A stretch of DNA of 37,479 bases from Myxococcota bacterium (GTDB lineage: Bacteria; Myxococcota_A; UBA9160; UBA4427), in contig JAQWNI010000064.1 in NCBI GenBank assembly GCA_029268645.1, forward strand, positions 1 to 37,479, given 5' to 3'. The notes under the pieces are model-generated. The model ran no database searches. It was not told the origin of the DNA and saw only the letters and a list, made by a program, of their open reading frames with translations. Within the stretch, counting starts at the first letter, position 1; each line of letters starts with the position of its first letter. The translations under genes and the position numbers were made by a program. Below are positions 22,761-32,098 of this stretch, piece by piece.

Positions 22761-24335
22761 GTGCTTCCCAAATGGACCGTCAGCCCCTTCAGAAGCCGCC
22801 GTTTTCAGACTCTTGGACTCAGGGCCGTTTTTTGCATCCTGATCGGAGCCATCGGTCTTTGCGGTGGCTGTGCACGGAATCCCGTCACCGGCCGACCCGA
22901 AGCTGTCTTCACCACTGAGAAAGGGGAAATCAAACAGGGCCGAGAAGCGGCGCGTGAAGTCAAAAAGCAAATGGGCACCCTGGATGACCCGGCACTCCAA
23001 GCCTATGTCAATCAACTGGGACAGCGTCTCGCCGCGCAGTCTCCCCGAACACAGCTCGACCACGACTTTCTAATTGTACCGATGGCGGAACCGAATGCCT
23101 TTGCTCTCCCTGGCGGGCATATCTACGTATCGCGAGGCCTGCTCGCTTACGTGAACAGTGAGGATGAGTTGGCCAATGTCATTGGTCATGAAATTGGCCA
23201 CGTGGCTGCGCGGCACTCGGTCAGCCGCCAAACTGCTCGAGCCCCCCTGATTCCAGTTCAGATCCTCGCCGGTCTCGGCGGAGCCGCCGCGGGCATGATC
23301 TCACCGCAAATCGGACAGATGGTGAGTGGCGTCGGCCAACTGCCCGGCGCCCTCGCAATCGCGGCCTACAGTCGCGACCAGGAGCGGGAAGCAGACCGGC
23401 TCGGTCAACAATTCGCAGCTGAGTCAGGCTTCGACCCCATGGCGATGGCGACTTTCATGGATACGCTGGGGCGTGAGGAAGCCCTCGCCGATCAGGACAC
23501 CGACCGACGATCCTTTCTTCGGAATCATCCGCCGAGCCCCGCCCGGTCGGCAGACGCCGTGGCGTATGCCGAAACCCTCGAAATTTCGAAGGGCCACAAG
23601 GCTCCGCTGAGCCGTGAAGCATTCTTAAAAAAGATGGACGGTCTCCCGCTCGGGCCGATGGCGGCGGAAGGCGTCTTTATCGACACGCGGTTTCTCCACG
23701 CCGGACTGGGGGTTTCGATTCAGTTTCCCGACGGGTGGGAATTCTTAAACGCCCCCGAAGCTGTCGCGGCTCTCCAACCCAAAGGTCTCGCTCAGATCGT
23801 TCTCCAAATCGTCGCCGAAGCCTCCGACCCGCTTGAACAAGCGCTTTTATTCAGCCGAGAAGTCAAACTGGATGGCCCAGTCCAAAGCATTCAAATCAAC
23901 GGGCTATCAGCCGCCCGCGCAGAGGCCGACTTTGGCCCCCGGCTGAATCGAATGCGCGCTTCGCTGACTTGGATCGCCTACGGCGGTCGGATTTACCAGA
24001 TCAGCGGTGTTGCGAGCCGAAAGAACTTCTCATCAATGAAGACTCGCTTATTGACTTCAGCCGACTCTTTTCATCCGTTGACCAATCGAGATCGCGCTCA
24101 AATCAAACAAGATCGATTACGACTGGTTACGGTTCTCGAGGGAGAAGATCTCACCACCGTGAGCCAGCGGTCTTTCAACCAGTGGGGTCTTGAGGAAACA
24201 GCCATCGCGAACGGTCTTGAAGTCAACGATACCCTGACACCGGGTATGCTGATCAAGGTTTCGAACACCGAGCTCTATGTCGGCGAGCCGACTCCCTTAT
24301 CCACCTCGAATTCAACCTCGTTGGAGAAAAAATGA
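22761..24335 (+). CDS. M48-family metalloprotease, predicted lipoprotein, with LysM-like tail
   Basis: 524 residues from GTG 22761, chosen because GAGG lies 6 nt upstream and this yields a normal signal sequence; the frame extends to GTG 22680. The hydrophobic core ends in CGGC (Cys37), fitting a lipoprotein. The protease domain has the zinc site HEIGH (143-147) and the third ligand in ExxxD (Glu208, Asp212), preceded by AEPNAFALPGGHIYVSRGLL, as in BepA/LoiP-type envelope proteases. A C-terminal beta domain follows, and the last ~55 residues resemble a LysM unit (VTVLEGEDLTTVSQRS ... NGLEVNDTLTPGMLIKV). It likely acts in periplasmic protein quality control near peptidoglycan. Its stop overlaps the acyl-CoA synthetase ATG. 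A paralogue lies at 28888. Confidence 0.92.
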   Translation: MLPKWTVSPFRSRRFQTLGLRAVFCILIGAIGLCGGCARNPVTGRPEAVFTTEKGEIKQGREAAREVKKQMGTLDDPALQAYVNQLGQRLAAQSPRTQLDHDFLIVPMAEPNAFALPGGHIYVSRGLLAYVNSEDELANVIGHEIGHVAARHSVSRQTARAPLIPVQILAGLGGAAAGMISPQIGQMVSGVGQLPGALAIAAYSRDQEREADRLGQQFAAESGFDPMAMATFMDTLGREEALADQDTDRRSFLRNHPPSPARSADAVAYAETLEISKGHKAPLSREAFLKKMDGLPLGPMAAEGVFIDTRFLHAGLGVSIQFPDGWEFLNAPEAVAALQPKGLAQIVLQIVAEASDPLEQALLFSREVKLDGPVQSIQINGLSAARAEADFGPRLNRMRASLTWIAYGGRIYQISGVASRKNFSSMKTRLLTSADSFHPLTNRDRAQIKQDRLRLVTVLEGEDLTTVSQRSFNQWGLEETAIANGLEVNDTLTPGMLIKVSNTELYVGEPTPLSTSNSTSLEKK

Positions 24336-25957
24336 GTTCCGCAACTCACAGAACACCCGCTTCCTCATTGTTCGGCGCTGCTCTCGATGTCAGCCGAAAG
24401 ACTGGAGTTCTCGATCCCCGATGGCTGTACAGCATTCTCCAGGCCAGCCGGAAACACGGGACGGGTATTCTCTCAGGCTTTGCCGCCGCCGCAAATCGCC
24501 ATCCGCATCAAATCGCCCTGATCGATGAGCGCTCTCAATTCACCTACAAGCAAGTCTACGAGCGCTCACTCTCCATCGCCCACGGTCTTCGTGATTTGGG
24601 AATTCATCAGGGGGCCCAAGTCGGCATTCTGATCCGAAACCACGCAGGCTTCGTCGAAGCCATGAACGCCGTCGTCGCACTGGGGGCCAATGCTTGCCTG
24701 CTCAACACAGGGTTTGCAGGCCCGCAGCTGCGAAACGTCGTCGAGCGAGAGGGCATCTCGGCCCTCATCTTCGACGCCGAATTCGAGGACTCCGTGGCCA
24801 ATGCACCCGCCTCCTGCACCCGAATCTTGGCGTGGCATGATGGCCAAGCCGCAGAAACCACTCTTTCAAACCTCGCCGGACACTACGCACCTCGCCCGCT
24901 TCCGCGTCCCAAACGCCCAGGCATCGCGACCATCCTCACTTCAGGAACAACGGGGACGCCTAAGGGAGCCCGTCGGTCATCGAGTTCCAGCGATGCACAG
25001 AGCGCCGTCGGCATCCTCGAAAAGCTTCCTCTCCGAGTCAGGCAAAGAGCCCTAGTCAGTGCTCCGCTTTTCCATTCCTGGGGGTTCACCCAGCTCATGA
25101 TGGGGAGCCTGCTCGGACATTCATTCATTCTCCAGAGACGGTTCGACCCCGAAAATGCTCTGATCGCTCTAGATCAGCACCGCGCCGAACTCTTCGCAGT
25201 GGTACCCGTCATGCTCCAGAGAATTCTGGCACTCGACTCCGACACGCTCGATCGTTTCGAAACGAGTTCACTGATCGGAACCCTTTCGAGTGGTTCCGCG
25301 CTGCCCGGTGAACTCGCTCTTCGGTGGATGGATCGTTTTGGCGAGAACCTCTACAACTTCTACGGAAGCACCGAAGCCGCTCAAACCAGCATCGCAACTC
25401 CCTCGGACCTCCGTGAGGCACCGGGGACCGCCGGTCAAATTCCGCGAGGAACAACGGTTCAGATTCTTGATGACAAGGGTCAACCCGTTCCACAGGGACA
25501 GGTTGGTCGAATCTTTGTCGGAAACGGCAACCAATTTGAAGGCTACACCGGAGGCGGAGGAAAAGAGATGGCCGATGGATTGATGTCGATCGGAGACCTT
25601 GGCTGGTTTGACGAAAAGGGTCGCCTCTTCGTCGGGGGCCGAGACGATGACATGATCGTCTCTGGGGGTGAGAATGTTTTCCCCAGAGAAGTCGAAGATC
25701 TCCTTTCCGATCGGCCCGAGATTCATGAGGCCGCGGTGATCGGGGTGCCCGATGACGAGTTCGGGCAACGGCTTCGAGGCTTCGTCGTCATGAAGGCAGG
25801 GGAAGCATTCGACGAAGAAGAGCTGAAGCGATTTATCCGTGAGCGACTCGCCCGCCACAAGGTCCCACGCGAGATCGTACATGCAAGCGAATTGCCCCGA
25901 AATCAGACGGGCAAGGTACTCAAGCGTGTCCTGCGGGACTGGACTCCGCCGGAGTAA
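24332..25957 (+). CDS. AMP-binding acyl-CoA synthetase
   Basis: 541 residues; ATG 24332 overlaps the M48 stop as ATGA, so translation is probably coupled. ANL-superfamily motifs in order: phosphate loop LTSGTTGTPKGA at 202-213, LFHSWGFTQLM, acyl-pocket/adenine segment FYGSTEAAQ, hinge region GRDDDMIVSGGENVFP, and the C-terminal catalytic Lys in NQTGKVLKR. It activates a carboxylic acid, probably a fatty or aromatic acid, to acyl-AMP and then the CoA thioester in the cytoplasm. The exact chain length cannot be read. The last 38 bp overlap the 3' end of the carboxylesterase gene on the other strand. Confidence 0.95.
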   Translation: MSSATHRTPASSLFGAALDVSRKTGVLDPRWLYSILQASRKHGTGILSGFAAAANRHPHQIALIDERSQFTYKQVYERSLSIAHGLRDLGIHQGAQVGILIRNHAGFVEAMNAVVALGANACLLNTGFAGPQLRNVVEREGISALIFDAEFEDSVANAPASCTRILAWHDGQAAETTLSNLAGHYAPRPLPRPKRPGIATILTSGTTGTPKGARRSSSSSDAQSAVGILEKLPLRVRQRALVSAPLFHSWGFTQLMMGSLLGHSFILQRRFDPENALIALDQHRAELFAVVPVMLQRILALDSDTLDRFETSSLIGTLSSGSALPGELALRWMDRFGENLYNFYGSTEAAQTSIATPSDLREAPGTAGQIPRGTTVQILDDKGQPVPQGQVGRIFVGNGNQFEGYTGGGGKEMADGLMSIGDLGWFDEKGRLFVGGRDDDMIVSGGENVFPREVEDLLSDRPEIHEAAVIGVPDDEFGQRLRGFVVMKAGEAFDEEELKRFIRERLARHKVPREIVHASELPRNQTGKVLKRVLRDWTPPE

Positions 25958-27518
25958 GCCGTTCCCAAAATTGCCGTTCGAAATCATCCGCCGCCTGAGC
26001 GCGCTTTCGTTTGCCGCCAAGAATTTTCAGTTCGCCTTCCCCCGATCGATATCGGGGCCACACGGACTCGCTCTCAGAAGTCTCTTCAGAGTTCGGCTGA
26101 CCCCGATGAGCAAAGCTCGTCCAAACATCCTGCATGGCATCAGAGAGCTGGAGAGCATCGGGCGGCCAGACGAAAGCCGCCCGCAGGAGAGGGTGCCGAA
26201 GCGTTCCGAATAGGAACGGCAATTCAATCGAATGACACGCACCTACCCGCTCCGTCATCACCGACGGTGCGCGATCAAATCGGTACACCCAGGTTGGTGC
26301 ATCACGATCCGCATACGCGTCAGCCATTTCAATGGCCGGACGCCTAAAAACACGATCGGATTGAAAAGCCTCCCAAATGTTGATGAGTCCTCGGCGAAGC
26401 CCCCGCTCCCGATCGTGTCCATAGTGATCGAGCAGGTCATCGACATCGACTCGGCCTACGAGATCATCCCTTTCGAGAGTCTGAGCTAGATAGTCCCTCA
26501 ACATGGGCTCATCGAGTTTCCTGCGGCGAGCATCCGCCGCAGTGAACATTTTCCACTCGTCCCGAGTCACGCCGATCAGCATGGGACACCCCCCCGCTTC
26601 GCCACGGCGGATCAGGTCGATCGGCGGCCTAGGAAGCAGATCTCCATCCACAGTCGGCTGCCAAGCGAGTGTGCCGATTGGCAGTTTTAGCCGATGCCGC
26701 ATCGCCTGCTGGGCCTCAAGAAGCACTTCGGCCGGCAAGGTCCGCATTTCATCGACCACGTCCTTACGGTCGGGGTCCAAACCTAACTGAAGGATCAACT
26801 CTTCAGCGATGTGACGACCTTCGTGCGGAGCATGGACATGGCGCAATGCGCCGCTTTGAAGAATCACACGATGAAACAATCCTTTGGCCTCGGGCGCGGC
26901 CATCAGGTTTCCGATGCTCATTGCCCCAGCGGACTGACCAAAGAGAGTCACGTTTTCCGGGTCGCCGCCGAAAGCCTCGATTTCATCCCGCACCCAGCGC
27001 AACGCAGCCAGCTGGTCTCGAACACCGACGTTGGTATCCGTTCCTTCGGAATCGGCCCAGCTCAGATCAAGGTTGCCGAATACCCCCATGCGGTAATTAA
27101 TTGCGACGACCACGACATCACCTCGGCGAGCCAGCCGGGCTCCGTCATAAATCCAAAAACTACCAGAGCCCGTGGAATAACCGCCTCCGTGAATCCAAAT
27201 CATGACCGGTCGGCGGCGCCCATCACAACCCGGCGTATACACCTCGGCGTGCAGACAGTCTTCCGCCCAGCCCGCAGCCGGGACCGCACTGTAACTTGGG
27301 ATGAGACGGGAAAGCATGGCTCCCTGAGGTGCCGCCGGCCCACTCCGCCGCGCAAGCCGTGTACCGGACCATGGCGACACCGCCTCGGGGGCTCGAAAGC
27401 GCCTACTTCCCGCACGCGCCGTCGCAAAGGGTACGCCCCGAAAAACTGCTACTCCCTGCCGCTCTTCGCCCTCCAGGCGGCCGCTCTGCGTGATTGTCTT
27501 GGTCTTCACGTGGTCCAC
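25920..27518 (-). CDS. Type-B carboxylesterase/lipase
   Basis: 532 residues from GTG 27518 (GTG 27509 is an alternative; neither has a strong ribosome binding site). Classic type-B carboxylesterase order: FRGVPFA, EDCLHAEVYTP, oxyanion hole HGGGY (110-114), nucleophile Ser196 in FGQSAGAM, acidic residue in VTRDEWKMF, and catalytic His in GACHSIELPFLFG. It hydrolyses carboxylic esters. There is no signal peptide, so cytoplasmic action is likely. It lies 99 bp downstream of the APH-like gene on the same strand, and its final codons are antisense to the end of the acyl-CoA synthetase. Confidence 0.94.
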   Translation of the reverse strand: MDHVKTKTITQSGRLEGEERQGVAVFRGVPFATARAGSRRFRAPEAVSPWSGTRLARRSGPAAPQGAMLSRLIPSYSAVPAAGWAEDCLHAEVYTPGCDGRRRPVMIWIHGGGYSTGSGSFWIYDGARLARRGDVVVVAINYRMGVFGNLDLSWADSEGTDTNVGVRDQLAALRWVRDEIEAFGGDPENVTLFGQSAGAMSIGNLMAAPEAKGLFHRVILQSGALRHVHAPHEGRHIAEELILQLGLDPDRKDVVDEMRTLPAEVLLEAQQAMRHRLKLPIGTLAWQPTVDGDLLPRPPIDLIRRGEAGGCPMLIGVTRDEWKMFTAADARRRKLDEPMLRDYLAQTLERDDLVGRVDVDDLLDHYGHDRERGLRRGLINIWEAFQSDRVFRRPAIEMADAYADRDAPTWVYRFDRAPSVMTERVGACHSIELPFLFGTLRHPLLRAAFVWPPDALQLSDAMQDVWTSFAHRGQPNSEETSESESVWPRYRSGEGELKILGGKRKRAQAADDFERQFWERLTPAESSPAGHA

Positions 27519-27617
27519 CGTCCCGCAACGTTCAAGGTTCCCGCGTATCGATCCCGGAGGATAGACGCCGACCCGATCGCTGGCCCGTCTCAGGCAAACG
27601 CAAGGGCCTCGCCTTGA

Positions 27618-28652
27618 CTAAAGCTCATCGAGGAGGGTCACCGCCGATTGGGCCAAAGCATCGACCTGCATTCGAAAAACTTCCGTGTTCGCATCACCGT
27701 CGCCCATCACGCCTTTACTATATCGGGACAAAACGCCCTCAACGATGGCCGCCAATCTCCAAAACTGAAAAGCTTGGTAGTAGGCGATGCGGCTGGCATC
27801 TCGCCCCGTCAAGGATTCGTAACGCTTGACCACTTCGGACCGACTCAAAAAGCCGCCAGCCGACGTCGGGGACATTGCGGCCCCTCTCGCCAAGGGACCG
27901 TCCTCCCCGGGCTCTCCCCAGTTATTCAAGAGATATCCGAGATCTGCGAGGGGGTCGCCCAGGGTGCAGAGCTCCCAGTCTAAAACCGCGGCGATATCGC
28001 CCTCCTCCGTCGACAGCATGTTGCCGAGTCGATAATCACCGTGGACGATCGTCGCCCCCACCTGCTCGGGCATATTTTCTTGAAGGCCTTCGAAGACGTC
28101 ATCCATGGCGGCCAATTCGCGAGTCTTGGTCTTTTCCCACTGAGTTCGCCAGCGCTGCAGCTGCCGGGGGATGTAGGCCTCCTTTCGTCCCAAATCTCCC
28201 AGACCGACTTCGTCCGGATTGACTGCGTGAAGGGCAGCCAATACCTCAACGACCCGCTCTCCCAACTGAGCTCGTTGCGGTAGGAGGATTCGCTCTGCGG
28301 TGATGGTCTCGTCGGAGAGAACAATCCCTTCCACGTAATCCATGACGTAGAAAGGAGCATCGTTGACCTCAATCTCTTCGCACAACCCTAGGGTCGGGGG
28401 AACCGGCACATCGGTCCTCTGCAGCGCCGAAATGATCCGATGTTCACGGGCCATATCATGGGCCGTCGCGATCACGGCGCCCGTCGGCGGACGGCGTAAA
28501 ACAAAACTGGACCCCGCAGAGTCCGTCACGCGAAATGTGAGGTTGGAGTGACCCCCGGTAATCAATTCAAAGTCAAAAGGTGACTGGGCCCCCGCAACGT
28601 GGGAATCAAACCACTCACTCACACGAACCTGATTGATCCCTTTGACGCTCAT
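27618..28652 (-). CDS. APH-like phosphotransferase family protein (ACAD10/11-type)
   Basis: 344 residues from ATG 28652, with AAGGA 8 nt upstream. Kinase-fold motifs: a Gly-rich loop ITGGHSNLTF, VLRRPP with the ATP-contacting residue, the AREHRIISAL helix, catalytic loop HGDYRLGN with Asp206, and metal-binding LDWE with Asp225. The protein resembles the kinase-like domain found in vertebrate ACAD10/11 and in bacterial fatty-acid or steroid catabolic clusters, where such proteins phosphorylate 4-hydroxyacyl-CoAs or related substrates. Here an acyl-CoA synthetase and an esterase are neighbours, consistent with lipid catabolism. Antibiotic resistance is unlikely. Confidence 0.9.
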   Translation of the reverse strand: MSVKGINQVRVSEWFDSHVAGAQSPFDFELITGGHSNLTFRVTDSAGSSFVLRRPPTGAVIATAHDMAREHRIISALQRTDVPVPPTLGLCEEIEVNDAPFYVMDYVEGIVLSDETITAERILLPQRAQLGERVVEVLAALHAVNPDEVGLGDLGRKEAYIPRQLQRWRTQWEKTKTRELAAMDDVFEGLQENMPEQVGATIVHGDYRLGNMLSTEEGDIAAVLDWELCTLGDPLADLGYLLNNWGEPGEDGPLARGAAMSPTSAGGFLSRSEVVKRYESLTGRDASRIAYYQAFQFWRLAAIVEGVLSRYSKGVMGDGDANTEVFRMQVDALAQSAVTLLDEL

Positions 28653-28887
28653 TGTGCTTTTCCTTCTCTTCTATTTTCTAGGATCTGCTGCGCGACTCTC
28701 GAAACCGACGTTCGGATGGAAGCCACCGAGTATACAACTGCCACGTCTCGTCGGATCAGCCCATTTTTTCACGACACGCCCCGCTTCCTGGTAACGTGTT
28801 AGGGTTGACCTGAGCCGGAAAGCCTTTTCCCTGAAGGGTGGTTCGAACGAGCCAAGGCGGAGCCGCAGCCACCTGGAGTGCGGAGAG

Positions 28888-30414
28888 TTGAAACAAAAAA
28901 GCATGATGTTCAATCCTCGTTCCGGACGCCCCAGTCCGAATCGCCTCCGGTTCCGACAAGGAGCTTGGAAAACCGCTCTGGGCATTGGCCTGCTGATTCT
29001 CTGCGCCTGTGGAGGGGGTGGGGGGGGCGCTAAAAGACCGAAACAAGTGCTCCTCGATACGGATTTTGCCGACGCGAAATTGGGAGCTGAAGCCGCCGAG
29101 GGGATGGCGGACCAGATGGGCTTGATCGATGACCCCGAGCTACTCGCCTACGTCTCGGCCATCGGAAACCGCATGGTGCCCTTCGCGCCCAAACGCCCCT
29201 TCGAATACACCTTTCACATTGTGGACCAAGCCGAGCCCAACGCTTTTGCTTTGCCCGGCGGATACATTTACGTATCCCGTGGGCTGCTGGCCTTAACGAA
29301 TTCTGAGGACGAACTGGCTGGCGTGATAGGTCACGAAATCACCCATGCCGCCGAGCGCCATACGGCTGGCCGCCAGGAGTTTGGCCGACGGCTCAATCCG
29401 CTTTCCATTGGCTACATGCGCGCTGGGCAGCTGGCTGCCTACAGCCGAGATCAAGAGCGTGATGCAGACCGGGGGGGACAAATCCTGGCTGCCCGAGCAG
29501 GCTGGAACCCAATGGCGATGGCTCAGTTCCTCCAAGACATGAACGCCATGGAGCGGAACATGATGGGCATGTCCCGATTACCCGGCTTCTTCGATAGCCA
29601 CCCGCCGACTCCGGAGCGGGCGGCCACGGCGGCCAATCGCGCCCAAACCATTCAATGGATTCCCCGCGCGGGCATCGCGCCGACGCATGCAGCATTTCTG
29701 GCCAAGCTCGAGGGGATCGTCATCGGCCACGACCCCCAGGAAGGCATCTTCGAGGGAGAAAGATTCCTGCATCGAGACATGGATTTTAGTCCCCGCTTCC
29801 CGGATGGTTGGAGGCCCGTCAACACACGCGATGCAGTCGGTGCCATGGAGCCCTCGGGGCGGGCCTTCGTCGCGCTCAGAATGGTCGGCCCCGGGGACGA
29901 TCCTCAAGCCGCCGCCCGCCAGTTCATTGAGGGGGAATTGCGCCAAACCCGAGGAAAGGTCCGCCGAGAACAGCCCATGGTGGTCGGCGATTATCCCGCC
30001 TACCGGCTCGAAGTCGAGGCGGGAGCCGTCAAGAGCGGAGCCATGATCACGTTTCTCGCGTACAACGGGTTCGTCTATCGCATCGACTTGGTGTCCCGGG
30101 CGGCGGATCTCCGAAAATTCGAAGGCCGGGGCCGGGCGGTCGTACGGAGCTTTCGCCCGCTGACCCGAGAAGAAAAGGACGCCTTTGAAATCACTCGCCT
30201 TCACGTCGTTCAGGCCGATGCGGGGGAAAACCTCCAAGGCCTCAGCACGCGAACCGACAACGCGCTCCCTCTCGGAACAACCGCTGTCCTCAACGACCTC
30301 TTCATCAATTCTGAACTCGACGCGGGCCAGTTGGTCAAAATCGGACGTTCTCGACCCTACAAGCCCGTTTCCCCGCCTGAACAAAGAGTCGACCGCAACC
30401 CCGGCCCCATCTGA
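28888..30414 (+). CDS. M48-family metalloprotease, second copy, predicted lipoprotein
   Basis: 508 residues from TTG 28888, with GGAG 9 nt upstream; ATG 28903 is an alternative. The signal peptide ends in lipobox LCAC (Cys41) and a poly-Gly linker. The zinc site is HEITH (149-153) with ExxxD (Glu190, Asp194), after AEPNAFALPGGYIYVSRGLLAL. A central beta domain follows (FLHRDMDFSPRFPDGWRPVNTRD), then a C-terminal LysM-like stretch (LHVVQADAGENLQGLSTRT ... SELDAGQLVKIG). The order of domains matches the copy at 22761, but the two are clearly diverged. It is probably in one transcript with the TraF-like barrel gene 100 bp downstream, which hints at a role in outer-membrane protein assembly or turnover. 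Confidence 0.92.
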   Translation: MKQKSMMFNPRSGRPSPNRLRFRQGAWKTALGIGLLILCACGGGGGGAKRPKQVLLDTDFADAKLGAEAAEGMADQMGLIDDPELLAYVSAIGNRMVPFAPKRPFEYTFHIVDQAEPNAFALPGGYIYVSRGLLALTNSEDELAGVIGHEITHAAERHTAGRQEFGRRLNPLSIGYMRAGQLAAYSRDQERDADRGGQILAARAGWNPMAMAQFLQDMNAMERNMMGMSRLPGFFDSHPPTPERAATAANRAQTIQWIPRAGIAPTHAAFLAKLEGIVIGHDPQEGIFEGERFLHRDMDFSPRFPDGWRPVNTRDAVGAMEPSGRAFVALRMVGPGDDPQAAARQFIEGELRQTRGKVRREQPMVVGDYPAYRLEVEAGAVKSGAMITFLAYNGFVYRIDLVSRAADLRKFEGRGRAVVRSFRPLTREEKDAFEITRLHVVQADAGENLQGLSTRTDNALPLGTTAVLNDLFINSELDAGQLVKIGRSRPYKPVSPPEQRVDRNPGPI

Positions 30415-30514
30415 TACAGCCCAACGCGAACCCTTTCCCCTGCCAGCCGTCGTTCAAGTTGAGACGGAAAGGCGCCGATAAAGACGGAAGTCGGCAGCCG
30501 GAGAGGAGAACGCC

Positions 30515-32098
30515 ATGAAATTGCAAAAACAATGGGCTTTGGGCGTGCTCGCCTCTTGGCTTCTACTCGGTTTCTCGATGCCCGGAAATGCCTCTCAGTG
30601 GAACATTGTCGGATCTCGGCAGCAGGCCATGGGGGGTGCCGGCGTCGCCGACACCCAGGACAGCACCGCCAACTACTGGAACCCCGCCAACCTCGCCTTT
30701 CAGCCCGGCTGGGGAATTCATTTGCCCGTGACAGCGGGTGGAAGCATCGAAAACGATGCCCTCACCCGACTCTCGAATCTCTTGGTCGATTACGATGACT
30801 TGAACGTGATCGCCAAAGGCGTCATCAAATGCGCACCGTCTTGCTCGCCTGCCCAACTGAACGGACTTGGTCCACAGCAAGTCGAAGGGATCTTTGGACT
30901 GTTGTCGGACTTTGCGACTTTCGGCGCCAACGGCGAAGCGGTTCATGTTGAGGCCTCGTTTGGACTCGCGGGACGCTTCAAGAATTTTGGTTTCTCCGCC
31001 ATGTCGCTCACCGATGGCAGCGTCTTTCCCAACACCGACGTCACGAATATCCGGCTGGTTGAACCCGAAGCAGTGGCGACCTTCCTGGACAAAGGCTGCC
31101 CGTCGGGCTGCGGGCCCGCCATGGATCAAGGTCTGGTAAGCCGGATTGACAATTCATCATCAATCATTACCCAGCCCGAAGCCAACGACTTGGTTTATCT
31201 GCTCGAAAAAACCGGCGCCGATACCTCTGACCCCGACATTACAAACCTCGCCATCGCCATCGTTTCTGACGAATCCGGCCCCCTCAGCGCGAACACCACC
31301 GGGGCTGTGGCGACGGGGCTTTCCGTTCAGGAAATTGCTTTCTCACTCGCTCTCAAAATCCCGGTCCCGTTTATCGGAAAAATGAGCGGAGGCACCCATG
31401 ACTTCCTCGAAAATTGGGTGCACGAAAAATTCGCGGTTTCCGTGACTCCTAAATACATGCTGGGAATCGCCTTCGCGAAATACTATCCCTATAACGACGC
31501 GCCCTCCGCCGGCGACATCGTGACGGACCTGGGCAATCTCGACAACAGCACGCTCAGCAGTGCCTTCGGCCTCGATGTCGGCGTCGCCTATCGACCGACC
31601 GACTGGCTCCGAATCGGAGTCATGGCGCGCAACGTGAACTCGCCGAGCTTTAAGGTCGACACGCCTTTCAACGGATCGGGAGAGCCTATTTTGCCTTCAT
31701 CCGTCGAGTCTCAAGCACAAGTTCGCGGCGGGATTGCCATTTTGCCAATTCGGAACCTGACCCTCGCCGTTGATGCGGACATCACGAACAATCGCCTCAT
31801 CGCCCTCCCCGAAGCCCGCTCTCGCTTGATTTCCGTTGGCGGGGAATATGTGGTCCCCTTCCATCGGCATTTCGATATAGCATTGCGGGTTGGGACGTAC
31901 TCCAACGTCTCGGATACCGTCAATCAAGATTGGGCGCTCACCGGAGGTTTGGGCTTGCGCTTTGGCAGTTTCCACATCGATCTGTCGGGAGCAGGCTCGT
32001 TTGTGAGCGAAGAGGTTCGGACGGGCAGCACGACCTATCAGAATTTCCCAACGCGCCTGCAGGCGGGTCTCGGCCTCAGCTGGGAGAAGAGCCTCTAG
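30515..32098 (+). CDS. TraF-like / FadL-like outer-membrane beta-barrel protein
   Basis: 527 residues from ATG 30515, with GGAG upstream. A cleavable signal peptide ends near PGNA-SQW. The first mature block, GSRQQAMGGAGVADTQDSTANYWNPANLAF, is the hallmark of the TraF_2 / FadL-like barrel group (AMGGAG...WNPA). A long middle insertion rich in Cys-containing loops (CAPSC, CPSGCG) follows. The second half has alternating strands typical of a barrel (GVAYRPTDWLRIGVMARN, RLISVGGEYVVPF, FDIALRVGTYSNVS, TGGLGLRFGSFHIDLSGAGSF). Despite the family name, nothing here suggests conjugation. It is probably an outer-membrane channel for hydrophobic compounds. The 3' end overlaps the DUF3313-like gene by 23 bp. 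Confidence 0.85.
   Translation: MKLQKQWALGVLASWLLLGFSMPGNASQWNIVGSRQQAMGGAGVADTQDSTANYWNPANLAFQPGWGIHLPVTAGGSIENDALTRLSNLLVDYDDLNVIAKGVIKCAPSCSPAQLNGLGPQQVEGIFGLLSDFATFGANGEAVHVEASFGLAGRFKNFGFSAMSLTDGSVFPNTDVTNIRLVEPEAVATFLDKGCPSGCGPAMDQGLVSRIDNSSSIITQPEANDLVYLLEKTGADTSDPDITNLAIAIVSDESGPLSANTTGAVATGLSVQEIAFSLALKIPVPFIGKMSGGTHDFLENWVHEKFAVSVTPKYMLGIAFAKYYPYNDAPSAGDIVTDLGNLDNSTLSSAFGLDVGVAYRPTDWLRIGVMARNVNSPSFKVDTPFNGSGEPILPSSVESQAQVRGGIAILPIRNLTLAVDADITNNRLIALPEARSRLISVGGEYVVPFHRHFDIALRVGTYSNVSDTVNQDWALTGGLGLRFGSFHIDLSGAGSFVSEEVRTGSTTYQNFPTRLQAGLGLSWEKSL

Noticed and set aside
26811-27617. Plus-strand frame of 268 codons
   Set aside because: Antisense to the carboxylesterase, which has a full catalytic triad.
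27618-28652. Aminoglycoside resistance kinase
   Set aside because: The sequence and catabolic neighbours match the ACAD10/11-type phosphotransferases, not resistance enzymes.
30515-32098. Conjugation gene suggested by the TraF name
   Set aside because: No other transfer gene is present; the protein looks like a FadL-type barrel.
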